Shown here one piece after another: positions 1-7,215 of a DNA stretch of 34,130 nt. A program made the translations under genes and the position numbers. Position 1 is the stretch's first letter, and every line of letters starts with the position of its first letter. The stretch lies in NCBI GenBank assembly GCA_017460835.1, contig JAFUAD010000029.1:1-34130 (forward strand). The letters run 5' to 3'. The notes under the pieces are model-generated. The model had not been told where the DNA came from. It saw only the letters and a program-made list of their open reading frames with translations, and searched no databases. The stretch comes from Oscillospiraceae bacterium. Lineage in GTDB: Bacteria > Bacillota > Clostridia > Oscillospirales > Ruminococcaceae.

Positions 1-237
1 AGAAAAAAGAAAAGCGATACGCCCCCAGCTACGGGCAAATCGCAAACATCAACATTATAAAATATAATGTCGAAAAATAAATAGCGAGAAAAAGAGAACG
101 AAAAAGAGCGATTTTGGTAGAAAAGTTGGTAGAAAAAAAGACGGTTTCCTCATTATATGTATCTACCACGAATGCTGATAAAGCCCGTCAATACGCTATT
201 TGACGGAAAGAAAAGCGGATTTGTTCATATAATCTCA
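1..237. other. Intergenic, purine-rich; no gene seen
   Basis: No convincing gene is visible. The strand is A/G-rich. It contains a perfect 8-bp inverted repeat around an AAA spacer at 52-70 (ACATTATA / TATAATGT), two close copies of TTGGTAGAAAA or a near match at about 115-140, and a small hairpin CCGTCAA/TTGACGG at 185-206. The open frame that begins at 157 lacks a ribosome site and runs through the next gene in another frame, so I do not call it. Confidence 0.5.
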
Positions 238-266
238 TTGACTAAATCAGCAGTATATGCTATAAT
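238..266 (+). promoter_or_regulatory. Promoter of the bPH/SHOCT gene
   Basis: TTGACT at 238-243 and TATAAT at 261-266 are separated by 17 bp, a near-consensus housekeeping sigma promoter. The 5' leader of about 100 nt runs to the ATG at 374. Confidence 0.8.
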
Positions 267-373
267 GATAGAAAGATTGGAATTATTCGGGAGAAAAAAC
301 GGAATATTTTTCCGCTTAACACGATCCCGTTCTTTTCAGGCTGATATAATAAAAATCTTTGGAGGATTCAAAA

Positions 374-967
374 ATGGAGAATGTCATTTGCAAAGCAGAT
401 ATTCACGCGAAGGTGCCGGGTTATTATTGGCTCGCAACCGTCGGGGTACCGGTGGTGCTCTTTCCTCTGTCTATTATTGCGGGCGGACCGGATGTATATG
501 AGTTTGAAAGCCCGCTGAGCTTTCTGTTCTTAGGGGCAATTGTGTATATGATTGTATTCCTGATCATCGGCTTTGCCGCAGCACACAGCGCAAAGGCTAC
601 CTCGCTGGCTTTGACAGACAAATATATCGTCGGTTCTCTGCGGAAGCAAAACAATATGAAGATTCCGCTGGAGCATGTTGATAATCTTGTTGTCAAAGCG
701 GGCAATGAGTTCGGCGGAAAAAAGATTGAGATTCGTTCCGCATCCGGCCTGATCGCGTTTCCGTATGTGCATAATGCAGATGAATTTGTCGATGCTGCAC
801 TTGCGCAGATTGATGCTGTCAAAAACGGCAAACAGGCCGCGCCGGCCTCTGCGGCAGCAGCATCCTCCACAGATAAAATCAGAGATCTGAAAAAGCTGCT
901 CGATGACGGCTTGATCTCTCAGGAGGAATTTGAGGCAAAGCGCAAAGAGCTTCTTGCAAATATGTAA
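374..967 (+). CDS. Membrane protein with bacterial PH-like domain and C-terminal SHOCT domain
   Basis: The protein has 197 residues. Two hydrophobic segments (about 20-38 and 50-71) are followed by a beta-rich segment of bacterial PH-domain type, about 75-145, containing the stretch TDKYIVGSLRKQNNMKIPLE. An Ala/Ser-rich hinge leads to a C-terminal SHOCT motif of about 30 residues (DKIRDLKKLLDDGLISQEEF), which is a short oligomerisation module often found at the ends of membrane proteins. The start is the ATG at 374, preceded by GGAGGA at 361-366; the upstream in-frame TTG at 359 overlaps that ribosome site. The gene is monocistronic with its own promoter. Its function is unknown; a membrane scaffold or stress role is only a guess. 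Confidence 0.8.
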   Translation: MENVICKADIHAKVPGYYWLATVGVPVVLFPLSIIAGGPDVYEFESPLSFLFLGAIVYMIVFLIIGFAAAHSAKATSLALTDKYIVGSLRKQNNMKIPLEHVDNLVVKAGNEFGGKKIEIRSASGLIAFPYVHNADEFVDAALAQIDAVKNGKQAAPASAAAASSTDKIRDLKKLLDDGLISQEEFEAKRKELLANM

Positions 968-1003
968 ATGTACCATTGTGCGAAATTACCTGCATACCGG
1001 ATG

Positions 1004-1032
1004 TTGACAATTCTCCCTGATAATGCTATAAT
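1004..1032 (+). promoter_or_regulatory. Strong promoter of the structured RNA / radical SAM transcript
   Basis: TTGACA at 1004-1009 and TATAAT at 1027-1032 lie 17 bp apart, a perfect consensus. Transcription should start near 1039. Confidence 0.85.
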
Positions 1033-1038
1033 ACAATT

Positions 1039-1210
1039 CAGGAACACAGGGGAGAGCTGCTTGCAGGCAACGGATGCATTTTGAGACGCAATTTGCTGAA
1101 ACTGACAGAACCCAAAACCTTTATCAGGACGCATTGAAGGGCAGATACACAATTGGTTCATCCCCGCAGCATAGCAGCGTTCCGGTTGATTCCGGGACGC
1201 TCTGTTTTTT
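1039..1210 (+). ncRNA. Candidate structured RNA of about 170 nt (leader or stand-alone sRNA)
   Basis: A consensus promoter is followed by about 170 nt without a gene and then by an intrinsic terminator ending at 1210, only 18 nt before the radical SAM start. Possible long-range pairs are GCTGC near 1066-1070 with GCAGC near 1166-1170, and GGATG near 1072-1076 with CATCC near 1158-1162, enclosing a large bubble and a CTGA/TCAG stem. A rod with a central bubble would suit a 6S-like RNA. The position just before a gene would equally suit an attenuator or riboswitch leader. I recognise no known riboswitch core, so the class is unassigned. Confidence 0.5.
1176..1210 (+). terminator. Intrinsic terminator at the end of the structured RNA
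   Basis: AGCGTTCCGG pairs with CCGGGACGCT (10 bp, one G-T wobble) around the loop TTGATT, and six T residues follow at 1205-1210. The downstream gene begins 18 nt later, so some read-through or regulated antitermination is needed for its expression unless it has another promoter. Confidence 0.85.
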
Positions 1211-1228
1211 ATGGAAAGGATTGTATCA

Positions 1229-2137
1229 ATGACCGGCACAGCTTGTACAATTTGCCCGCGCAGATGCGGCGCTGACCGCAGCACACAGCGCGGCTTCTGC
1301 GGTGAGACGGACGTAATCCGCATTGCGAGAGCGGCGCCCCATGCATGGGAGGAGCCGCCGATCAGCGGAGAAAACGGCTCCGGAACGGTTTTTTTCGCAG
1401 GATGCAGCCTGCGCTGCATTTATTGCCAGAATCACGAGATCGCGCTGTCCCATACCGGCTACCCGGTCACTGAGGATGAGCTGATTGCTGAAATCCGGAA
1501 GCTCGCGGAACAGGGCGTTCATAATCTCAATCTGGTTACGCCGAGCCACTATGCCATGCAATTGATCCCGGTTCTGCAAAGGGTGAAGGCGCAGGGATTC
1601 CCGCTGCCGATCGTGTGGAATTCGAGCGGGTATGAGTCCGTCGATACGCTGCGCAGACTGGCTGGGCTGATTGACATTTATCTGCCGGATTTCAAATACT
1701 GGAGCCCGCAGACGGCGAAGGCATATTCCAATGCGCCGGATTATCCGGAGTCCGCAAAGGCAGCGCTCGCGGAAATGGTGCGGCAGTGCGGCAGCCCGGT
1801 CATCGACAAAGAGACCGGACTGATGCGCTCCGGCGTACAGGTGCGGCATCTCGTTCTGCCCGGGCACGCACACGAGGCGCGTCAGATTCTCTGGTATCTG
1901 TATCAGACCTACGGCAACGGAATCGGGTACAGTATCATGAACCAGTACACGCCGATGCCGCAGATGCGGAATCATCCGCTGCTCTCCGGCCGCGTGACTG
2001 CGCAGGAATATGAGCATGTTGTGCGGTATGCCGAGCAGATCGGGATTCAGAATGCATACATTCAGGAGGGGGAGGCTGCCTCCGAGAGCTTTATTCCGTC
2101 ATTTCATGCAAATCCGCCCGCGGAATCGGCGCTCTGA
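1229..2137 (+). CDS. Radical SAM protein, PflX-like (pyruvate formate-lyase activating enzyme homologue)
   Basis: The protein has 302 residues. The radical SAM cluster motif CxxxCxxC is seen as GCSLRCIYCQNHEI near residue 60, with a Cys-rich N-terminal segment CTICPRRCGADR. These match the COG1313/PflX family of uncharacterised Fe-S proteins related to glycyl-radical activases. Such enzymes cleave S-adenosylmethionine with a 4Fe-4S cluster; the target here is unknown and no glycyl-radical enzyme lies nearby. ATG at 1229 is preferred because AAAGGA at 1215-1220 is well spaced; an in-frame ATG at 1211 abuts the terminator T-run and has no ribosome site. Expression may depend on the preceding structured leader. 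Confidence 0.88.
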   Translation: MTGTACTICPRRCGADRSTQRGFCGETDVIRIARAAPHAWEEPPISGENGSGTVFFAGCSLRCIYCQNHEIALSHTGYPVTEDELIAEIRKLAEQGVHNLNLVTPSHYAMQLIPVLQRVKAQGFPLPIVWNSSGYESVDTLRRLAGLIDIYLPDFKYWSPQTAKAYSNAPDYPESAKAALAEMVRQCGSPVIDKETGLMRSGVQVRHLVLPGHAHEARQILWYLYQTYGNGIGYSIMNQYTPMPQMRNHPLLSGRVTAQEYEHVVRYAEQIGIQNAYIQEGEAASESFIPSFHANPPAESAL

Positions 2138-2155
2138 GATTATTTCGCTGCCTTA

Positions 2156-2184
2156 TTGCAAAAACCGGATATTTGTGTTATAAT
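2156..2184 (+). promoter_or_regulatory. Promoter of the malic enzyme gene
   Basis: TTGCAA at 2156-2161 and TATAAT at 2179-2184 with a 17-bp spacer. AAAGGAG at 2209-2215 is the ribosome site for the ATG at 2223. Confidence 0.75.
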
Positions 2185-2222
2185 AGAACAGCAAGCCAAA
2201 TTATGACAAAGGAGCATGAAAA

Positions 2223-3404
2223 ATGGATATTATGGAACAGGCACTTGCCGCGCATCAGGAATGGGGCGGAAAGCTCGATATCCGCTCAAAGGTGGCAATC
2301 AAGGACAGAGAGGCGCTCTCGATCGCATATACGCCGGGTGTTGCGCGCCCCTGTCTTGAGATTCAGAAAAATCCGTCGCTGTCCTATGATCTGACCGGCA
2401 GACACAATCTGGTCGCGGTGATTACGGACGGCACTGCCGTACTCGGCCTCGGCGATATCGGGCCGCTTGCCGCGATGCCGGTCATGGAGGGCAAATGCGC
2501 ACTGTTCTCCGAATTCGGCGGCGTGGATGCGATCCCGCTCTGTGTCGATACGAAGGAGCCGGATGAATTCTGCAAAACGGTCGCGCTGATCGCAGGCAGC
2601 TTCGGCGGCATCAATCTGGAGGATATCTCCGCGCCGCGCTGCTTTGAAATTGAGCGCAAGCTGAAGAAAATGGTCGATATCCCGGTATTCCATGACGATC
2701 AGCACGGTACTGCCGTTGTGGCATCCGCAGCGATCATGAATGCCGCAAAGCTCGCCGGAAAGAACCTCGGCGACCTCAGAATCGTCATCAACGGTGCGGG
2801 TGCTGCCGGCGTGGCAATTGCCGAAATGCTGCTCTCGATCGGCGTGCAGGATATCCTGATGCTGAATTCCAAGGGCATTGTCTGCGAGGGGGACAAGCTC
2901 TCCTCTGAGGCGCTGACCTCGCTCTCGCAGCGCACAAACCGCGAAAAACTCCGCGGCGGCCTTGCCGATGCGATGAAGGGTGCGGATGTGTTCATCGGCG
3001 TATCGAAGCCCAATCTCGTGACGCCGGAGATGATCAAATCCATGAACGACAAGCCGTTCATCTTTGCAATGGCGAACCCCACTCCGGAGATCATGCCCGA
3101 TCTTGCAAAGGAAGCCGGCGCATTTGTCGTCGGAACCGGCAGAAGCGATTTCCCGAACCAGATCAACAATGTGCTGGCATTCCCCGGCATTTTCAAGGGC
3201 GCACTGTCCGTCCGCGCATCCGATATCACAGAGGGCATGAAGCATGCCGCCGCAAAGGCGATTGCGGGCTGTGTCTCTGAAGATGAACTGTCTCCGGACT
3301 GTGTCATTCCGAATCCGTTTGATCCGAAGGTCGCACAGGCCGTTGCCGAAGCCGTCGCATCTGCTGCGATTGCGGACGGCGTTGCACGCATCTGCGCGGA
3401 ATAA
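2223..3404 (+). CDS. NAD(P)-dependent malic enzyme
   Basis: The protein has 393 residues, the size of short bacterial malic enzymes without the phosphotransacetylase tail. It oxidatively decarboxylates malate to pyruvate and CO2 in the cytosol. Visible family features are the N-terminal AYTPGVARPC with its catalytic tyrosine, the segment EGKCALFSEFGG with the catalytic lysine, the metal-binding PVFHDDQHGTA, the nucleotide-binding NGAGAAGVAIAE, and the C-terminal AMANPTPEIMPD. Cofactor preference cannot be read with certainty. It has its own promoter, and a DUF218 gene starts one base after its stop, so the two are probably cotranscribed. Confidence 0.95.
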   Translation: MDIMEQALAAHQEWGGKLDIRSKVAIKDREALSIAYTPGVARPCLEIQKNPSLSYDLTGRHNLVAVITDGTAVLGLGDIGPLAAMPVMEGKCALFSEFGGVDAIPLCVDTKEPDEFCKTVALIAGSFGGINLEDISAPRCFEIERKLKKMVDIPVFHDDQHGTAVVASAAIMNAAKLAGKNLGDLRIVINGAGAAGVAIAEMLLSIGVQDILMLNSKGIVCEGDKLSSEALTSLSQRTNREKLRGGLADAMKGADVFIGVSKPNLVTPEMIKSMNDKPFIFAMANPTPEIMPDLAKEAGAFVVGTGRSDFPNQINNVLAFPGIFKGALSVRASDITEGMKHAAAKAIAGCVSEDELSPDCVIPNPFDPKVAQAVAEAVASAAIADGVARICAE

Positions 3405-3405
3405 C

Positions 3406-4191
3406 ATGCTTCGCATTGAGAACGGCGCACTGCGCATCATCCTGATTGCGCTCTGCATTTTCGGATTCTTCCTGTTCTTTGCACCGACCACCGTCCGGAT
3501 CGTGAACATCGGCAATGTATTCGGCATGGCAGTGAGTATCATTCTGCTCATCTTTTTTACATGGAACAAGCCGATCTCCCATCTGCTCGGTGTCATCAAC
3601 AAAAGCAAAGCGGGAAAAATCTGCCTGCGGGGAATCGGCATCATTCTGCTGCTCGGTGTGCTGCACTGCCTTGTCATCAGCCTTCTGATGGTGCGGGCGG
3701 CCTATAAAAAGCCAAAGCAGCAGCCGGATGTGATCATCGTGCTCGGCTGCAAGGTGCGCGGCTTCGAGCCGAGCCTCATGCTCTCCGGAAGGATTCAGGC
3801 GGGCTATGACGCGGCGCAGCAGTATCCGGATGCAATGATAATTGTCTCCGGCGGAAAGGGCGACAACGAGGATATCTCCGAGGCGCAGTGCATGGCATAT
3901 GAGCTGATCCGCATGGGAATCCCCGCGCGCCGGATTATCATGGAGGATGCTTCGGCATCGACCTCGGAAAATCTGCGCTTTTCAAAGAAGATCATGGATG
4001 AGGAAGGGCTCGGCGGAACTGTCATGCTGGTCACAGACGGCTTTCATGAGTTCCGCGCACAGATTCTCGCTGAAAAAGAGGGGCTTTCGGGCTGTACGGC
4101 GGCCTCTGCAAAGACCCCTGCATATCTGCTCCCGACCTACTGGGTGCGGGAGTGGTTCGGCGTCGCACATGCGATCGCCTTCGGAACCTGA
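3406..4191 (+). CDS. DUF218 / YdcF-SanA-like membrane protein
   Basis: The protein has 261 residues. Two to three membrane segments fill the first 105 residues (about 10-27, 36-53 and 75-95). A DUF218 domain follows, recognisable by DVIIVLGCKV, the SGRIQAG segment, IIVSGGKG, EDASASTSENLRFS and VTDGFHEFRA. Relatives (SanA, YdcF, ElyC) act at the envelope, and ElyC affects lipid-carrier and peptidoglycan homeostasis in enterobacteria; a similar role here is an inference. The ATG at 3406 is one base past the malic-enzyme stop, suggesting coupled translation; the larger open frame starting at 3244 lies inside that gene. A terminator follows. Confidence 0.85.
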   Translation: MLRIENGALRIILIALCIFGFFLFFAPTTVRIVNIGNVFGMAVSIILLIFFTWNKPISHLLGVINKSKAGKICLRGIGIILLLGVLHCLVISLLMVRAAYKKPKQQPDVIIVLGCKVRGFEPSLMLSGRIQAGYDAAQQYPDAMIIVSGGKGDNEDISEAQCMAYELIRMGIPARRIIMEDASASTSENLRFSKKIMDEEGLGGTVMLVTDGFHEFRAQILAEKEGLSGCTAASAKTPAYLLPTYWVREWFGVAHAIAFGT

Positions 4192-4200
4192 TTCCGGAAC

Positions 4201-4227
4201 AAGGGCATCCGCCGCGGATGCCCTTTT
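4201..4227 (+). terminator. Intrinsic terminator after the DUF218 gene
   Basis: AAGGGCATCCG pairs perfectly with CGGATGCCCTT around a three-base loop and ends in TTTT. Confidence 0.9.
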
Positions 4228-4261
4228 CTGATGCCGCAGCGCAAAAAACTTTGTGAAAATA

Positions 4262-4290
4262 TTGACAAACCTTTCATTATGGAGTATAAT
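4262..4290 (+). promoter_or_regulatory. Promoter of ddh
   Basis: TTGACA at 4262-4267, 17-bp spacer, TATAAT at 4285-4290. AAGGAGG at 4317-4323 serves the ATG at 4332. Confidence 0.85.
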
Positions 4291-4331
4291 AGAGCATGTA
4301 AAATTCTTGCAATATAAGGAGGATCCATCTT

Positions 4332-5321
4332 ATGAGTACGATTCGCATTGGTATTGTCGGCTACGGCAATCTCGGAAAGGGCGTTGAGCTTGCGATCCGC
4401 AGCAATCCGGATACCGCACTGGCGTTTGTTGCGACCCGCCGCGATCCTGCCGCTGTGCAGATCAAAACAGAAAACGTCCCCGTATACAAGACATCCGATC
4501 TTGCTGCGCACAGGGATGAGGCGGATGTCGTCATTATCTGCGGCGGTTCCGCGACCGATCTTCCGCAGCAGACACCGGAGCTCGCAAAGCTGTTCAATGT
4601 CATCGACAGCTTCGATACCCACGCACGCATTCCGGAGCATTTTGCAAATGTCGATGCCGCAGCAAAGGAAAGCGGCCATGTTGCGATGATCTCCGTCGGC
4701 TGGGATCCGGGCATGTTCTCTCTGGCGCGCCTTTACGGCAACTGCATCCTGCCGGACGGCAAGGACTACACCTTCTGGGGCAAGGGCGTCAGCCAGGGGC
4801 ATTCCGATGCGATCCGCCGCGTAGAGGGCGTGCAGGACGGCAAGCAGTACACCGTTCCGGTCGAGGCCGCAATGGAGGCTGTCCGCCGCGGCGATCAGCC
4901 GGAACTGACCACCCGCCAGAAGCACCTGCGCGAGTGCTTTGTCGTTGCAAAGCCGGGCGCCGATCTTGCAAAGATCGAGCAGGATATCAAGACCATGCCG
5001 AACTACTTCGATGAATATGACACCACCGTTCACTTCATCTCGCAGGAGGAGCTGAACCGCGATCATGCAGGCATTCCGCACGGCGGCTTCGTCATGCGCA
5101 GCGGCGTGACCGGCGAGAACGGCGAGCACAAGCACCTGATCGAATACAGCCTGAAGCTGGACTCCAATCCGGAGTTCACCACCAATGTTCTGGTCGCATT
5201 TGCACGCGCTGCATACCGCTATGCACAGGAAAAGCAGACCGGCTGCAAAACTGTTTTTGATGTCGCACCGGCGTATCTTTCGCCGCTTTCCGGCGAGGAG
5301 CTGCGCGCACACATGCTGTAA
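4332..5321 (+). CDS. ddh: meso-Diaminopimelate dehydrogenase
   Basis: The protein has 329 residues, full length for the family. It makes meso-diaminopimelate directly from tetrahydrodipicolinate, ammonia and NADPH, giving the peptidoglycan cross-linking residue and the lysine precursor in one step. The Rossmann motif GYGNLGKG lies at residues 10-17, and the family segments SVGWDPGMFSLARLYG and FWGKGVSQGHSDAIRRVEGV are intact, as is the C-terminal YAQEKQTGCKTVFDVAPAYL. The gene has a strong promoter and a perfect ribosome site and appears monocistronic. It implies meso-DAP-type peptidoglycan. Confidence 0.96.
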   Translation: MSTIRIGIVGYGNLGKGVELAIRSNPDTALAFVATRRDPAAVQIKTENVPVYKTSDLAAHRDEADVVIICGGSATDLPQQTPELAKLFNVIDSFDTHARIPEHFANVDAAAKESGHVAMISVGWDPGMFSLARLYGNCILPDGKDYTFWGKGVSQGHSDAIRRVEGVQDGKQYTVPVEAAMEAVRRGDQPELTTRQKHLRECFVVAKPGADLAKIEQDIKTMPNYFDEYDTTVHFISQEELNRDHAGIPHGGFVMRSGVTGENGEHKHLIEYSLKLDSNPEFTTNVLVAFARAAYRYAQEKQTGCKTVFDVAPAYLSPLSGEELRAHML

Positions 5322-5407
5322 GCTCCGGAAAAACATGTAATTATTGCCAAAGATTCTTTTTCCTTCGACATTTTTCTGATTGAAAAATCCGAAAAATGAA
5401 TTTGAAT

Positions 5408-5437
5408 TTGACAAATGACGTAATTTCGTTATATAAT
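5408..5437 (+). promoter_or_regulatory. Promoter of the HU operon
   Basis: TTGACA at 5408-5413 and TATAAT at 5432-5437, 18 bp apart. TAGGAGG near 5457-5463 precedes the ATG at 5472. The 86 bp upstream back to ddh are AT-rich without a clear terminator. Confidence 0.8.
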
Positions 5438-5471
5438 ACATGTAGACTTAATTTTTAGGAGGAAATCCCCA

Positions 5472-5753
5472 ATGAAAAAGAATGATCTGATTGCAGCAAT
5501 CGCCGCGAAGGAGAATTGCTCCAAGAAGGAAGCCGACAAGGCTCTGAACCTCGTGCTTGATGCAATCACCGACGCGCTGGTCGCCGGCGAGAAGGTTTCG
5601 ATCACCGGGTTTGGTACCTTTGAGGTGCGCAATCGTCCGGCAAAGCAGTGCAAGAATCCGCGTACCGGCGAGACCATGATGACCAAGCCCTGCAAGGCTC
5701 TGGCATTCAAGGCAGGCAAGACCCTGAAGGATTTTGTAAACCCTGAGAACTGA
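5472..5753 (+). CDS. hup: HU-family nucleoid DNA-binding protein
   Basis: The protein has 93 residues, the usual length of HU. It begins MKKNDLIAAIAAKENCSKKEADKAL and carries the family core VSITGFGTFEVRNRPAKQ. The DNA-binding arm contains RNPRTGE in altered form (KNPRTGETMMTKP), and the C-terminus is AFKAGKTLKDFVN. It binds DNA as a dimer without strong sequence preference, bends it and compacts the nucleoid. A gene for an Ala/Lys-rich protein follows 36 bp downstream, probably in the same transcript. Confidence 0.96.
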   Translation: MKKNDLIAAIAAKENCSKKEADKALNLVLDAITDALVAGEKVSITGFGTFEVRNRPAKQCKNPRTGETMMTKPCKALAFKAGKTLKDFVNPEN

Positions 5754-5789
5754 TCCGTTCATCGGACTGAAGGCAGAGGAGGAAACATT

Positions 5790-6224
5790 ATGCCGAAAAC
5801 AAAGAAAACTGAAGAAGCAGTCGAAAAGGTAAAGGCTGCTGCCGAAACCGCAAAGGAGACCGTCAAGGCTGCTGCGGAGAACGCTGTTGAGAAGGCTGAG
5901 GTCGTTGTCGAAAAGGCAAAGACCGCTGCGAAGAAGGTTGCAAAGCCGAGAACCAAGAAGGCCGATACCGCTGATGCTGCTGAAAAGCCGGCACGCGCAA
6001 AGAAGGCTGCAAAGACTGAGAAGATCGAGACGAAGGTCGTCATCGAGCTCGGTGACAAGTCCGCTTCTTCCGAGTCGCTGATTACCCGCGCAAAGGAAGA
6101 CTGGACCGGCAAGGGCAATTCCCTTGACGAGGTCAAGGAGCTGGCACTGTATATCAATGCAGCAGAGGGCATGGTTTACTACGTTGTGAATGATGACTAC
6201 CTCTCCGGTTCCTTCGCAATCTGA
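5790..6224 (+). CDS. Ala/Lys-rich histone-H1-like protein with DUF6465-type C-terminal domain
   Basis: The protein has 144 residues in two parts. The first 80 or so are an Ala/Lys/Glu-rich, coiled or disordered tail of repeating AAETAKE/AEKA units with the basic run KKVAKPRTKK, resembling histone H1 and phasin tails. The last 65 form a compact domain (VVIELGDKSASS to YYVVNDDYLSGSF) that I associate with DUF6465 of Clostridia. GAGGAGG ahead of the ATG gives a strong ribosome site. Its position right behind HU suggests a nucleoid-associated role, which is an inference. A strong terminator closes the pair. Confidence 0.75.
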   Translation: MPKTKKTEEAVEKVKAAAETAKETVKAAAENAVEKAEVVVEKAKTAAKKVAKPRTKKADTADAAEKPARAKKAAKTEKIETKVVIELGDKSASSESLITRAKEDWTGKGNSLDEVKELALYINAAEGMVYYVVNDDYLSGSFAI

Positions 6225-6236
6225 TTTCTGAAAAGC

Positions 6237-6284
6237 AAAAATCATAGTAGCTCTGCCGGACAAGGCAGAATTACTATGATTTTT
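6237..6284 (+). terminator. Terminator of the HU operon
   Basis: AAAAATCATAGTA pairs perfectly with TACTATGATTTTT, and an inner CTGCC/GGCAG extends the stem. Flanking A and T tracts make it potentially bidirectional. Confidence 0.88.
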
Positions 6285-6329
6285 CTTATTTCACACATTT
6301 ACCTCACAGCAAATTTAAGGAGACAGAAA

Positions 6330-7163
6330 ATGGGACGTAAGCTGTTCTGTGAAATATCCCCGCTGACATATAAAATATCAGAACGGAAATGTATCATGGT
6401 GCGGTCCTTGAAAAATCTTGCGATGAGACGGAAATTCGCAAAGACCAGATCGGAGGAGCCGCTGCCGTTTGTCATCTATAAGCACAATTCGCTGATTCGC
6501 CGGAAGCTCGGCAATGTCGATATGCAGCTTCAGGAGAACAAGGCGGTCAATCTTTCGCTCGCCGCCCCGAAGATCAGCCATATCCTGATCCGCCCGGGCG
6601 AGACCTTTTCCTTCTGGCATCTTGTCGGCAGGCTCAGTGCAGGAAAGGGATTCAAAGAGGGGCTGACCATTGTATCCGATCATCCCTCCTCCGGCATCGG
6701 CGGGGGCATGTGTCAGATGACAAACCTGATTCACTGGATGATTCTGCACTCAGATCTGGTCATCACGGAGCACCACCATCACGAGCGCATCGACCTGTTC
6801 CCGGATTATAAGCGCGTGATTCCCTTCGGCACCGGCACCTCGATTCTCTATAATTATCTCGATTACCGGTTCATGAACCCGACGGATCTCACTTATCAGC
6901 TCGTGATTTACACTACCGACGAGTATCTCTGCGGCGAGCTGCGGGCTGACCGGCGGCAGCGGTATAAGTATCATATCGCCGCGGAAAATGTTTATTTTTC
7001 GCGGGAAAACGGCATCGTTTACCGCAACGGCGAGGTCTACCGCAGCAAGATCGACTGCGTGACCGGCAATCATGTCGAAAAGAAGCTGATCCGCACAAAT
7101 CATGCGAGAGTCTGCTATGATACAAGCGGGCTGGAAATCAGGGAAACGGACACAAATGAATAA
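6330..7163 (+). CDS. VanW family protein
   Basis: The protein has 277 residues. The VanW domain covers about residues 70-200, with LIRPGETFSFWHLVGR, GKGFKEGL, the glycine-rich GIGGGMCQMTNLIHWMILHS, the histidine run EHHHHERIDLFPDY and the GTGTSILYNYLDYRF segment. VanW was named from vancomycin-resistance clusters but is widespread in Clostridia, and its biochemical role is unknown. No vanHAX-type genes are nearby, so there is no reason to infer glycopeptide resistance. ATG at 6330 is chosen because AAGGAGA lies just before it; the frame opens earlier at 6276 inside the upstream terminator. A PBP gene follows. Confidence 0.9.
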   Translation: MGRKLFCEISPLTYKISERKCIMVRSLKNLAMRRKFAKTRSEEPLPFVIYKHNSLIRRKLGNVDMQLQENKAVNLSLAAPKISHILIRPGETFSFWHLVGRLSAGKGFKEGLTIVSDHPSSGIGGGMCQMTNLIHWMILHSDLVITEHHHHERIDLFPDYKRVIPFGTGTSILYNYLDYRFMNPTDLTYQLVIYTTDEYLCGELRADRRQRYKYHIAAENVYFSRENGIVYRNGEVYRSKIDCVTGNHVEKKLIRTNHARVCYDTSGLEIRETDTNE

Positions 7164-7180
7164 AAAACTGCGGTTTTGCC

Positions 7181-7212
7181 AACACTCTCTTCAGAAATGA
7201 AGGGAGTGTTTT
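7181..7212 (+). promoter_or_regulatory. Hairpin enclosing the PBP ribosome site; may also terminate vanW
   Basis: AACACTCTCTTCA (7181-7193) pairs with TGAAGGGAGTGTT (7198-7210) over 13 bp with one wobble, closed by a GAAA tetraloop. The 3' arm contains AGGGAG, the only ribosome site for the ATG at 7216, and TTTT follows the stem. The same element can therefore act as a weak terminator of vanW and hide the Shine-Dalgarno of the next gene. Confidence 0.7.
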
Positions 7213-7215
7213 GCT

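Noticed and set aside
52-70. Palindrome ACATTATA / TATAATGT as an operator
   Set aside because: It lies about 170 bp upstream of the nearest promoter and is AT-rich enough to occur by chance.
157-501. 114-residue frame before the first gene
   Set aside because: It crosses the promoter and runs out of frame through the bPH gene without a ribosome site.
2286-3677. 463-residue frame opposite malic enzyme
   Set aside because: Antisense shadow covering a conserved gene and part of the next; no family features.
4137-5441. 434-residue frame opposite ddh
   Set aside because: It is antisense to a fully conserved gene, low in recognisable motifs and has no ribosome site; it is a shadow of GC-rich codon use.
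6330-7163. VanW as evidence of a vancomycin-resistance cluster
   Set aside because: No vanH, vanA/B-type ligase, vanX or vanY gene is nearby; VanW proteins are common in Clostridia outside such clusters.
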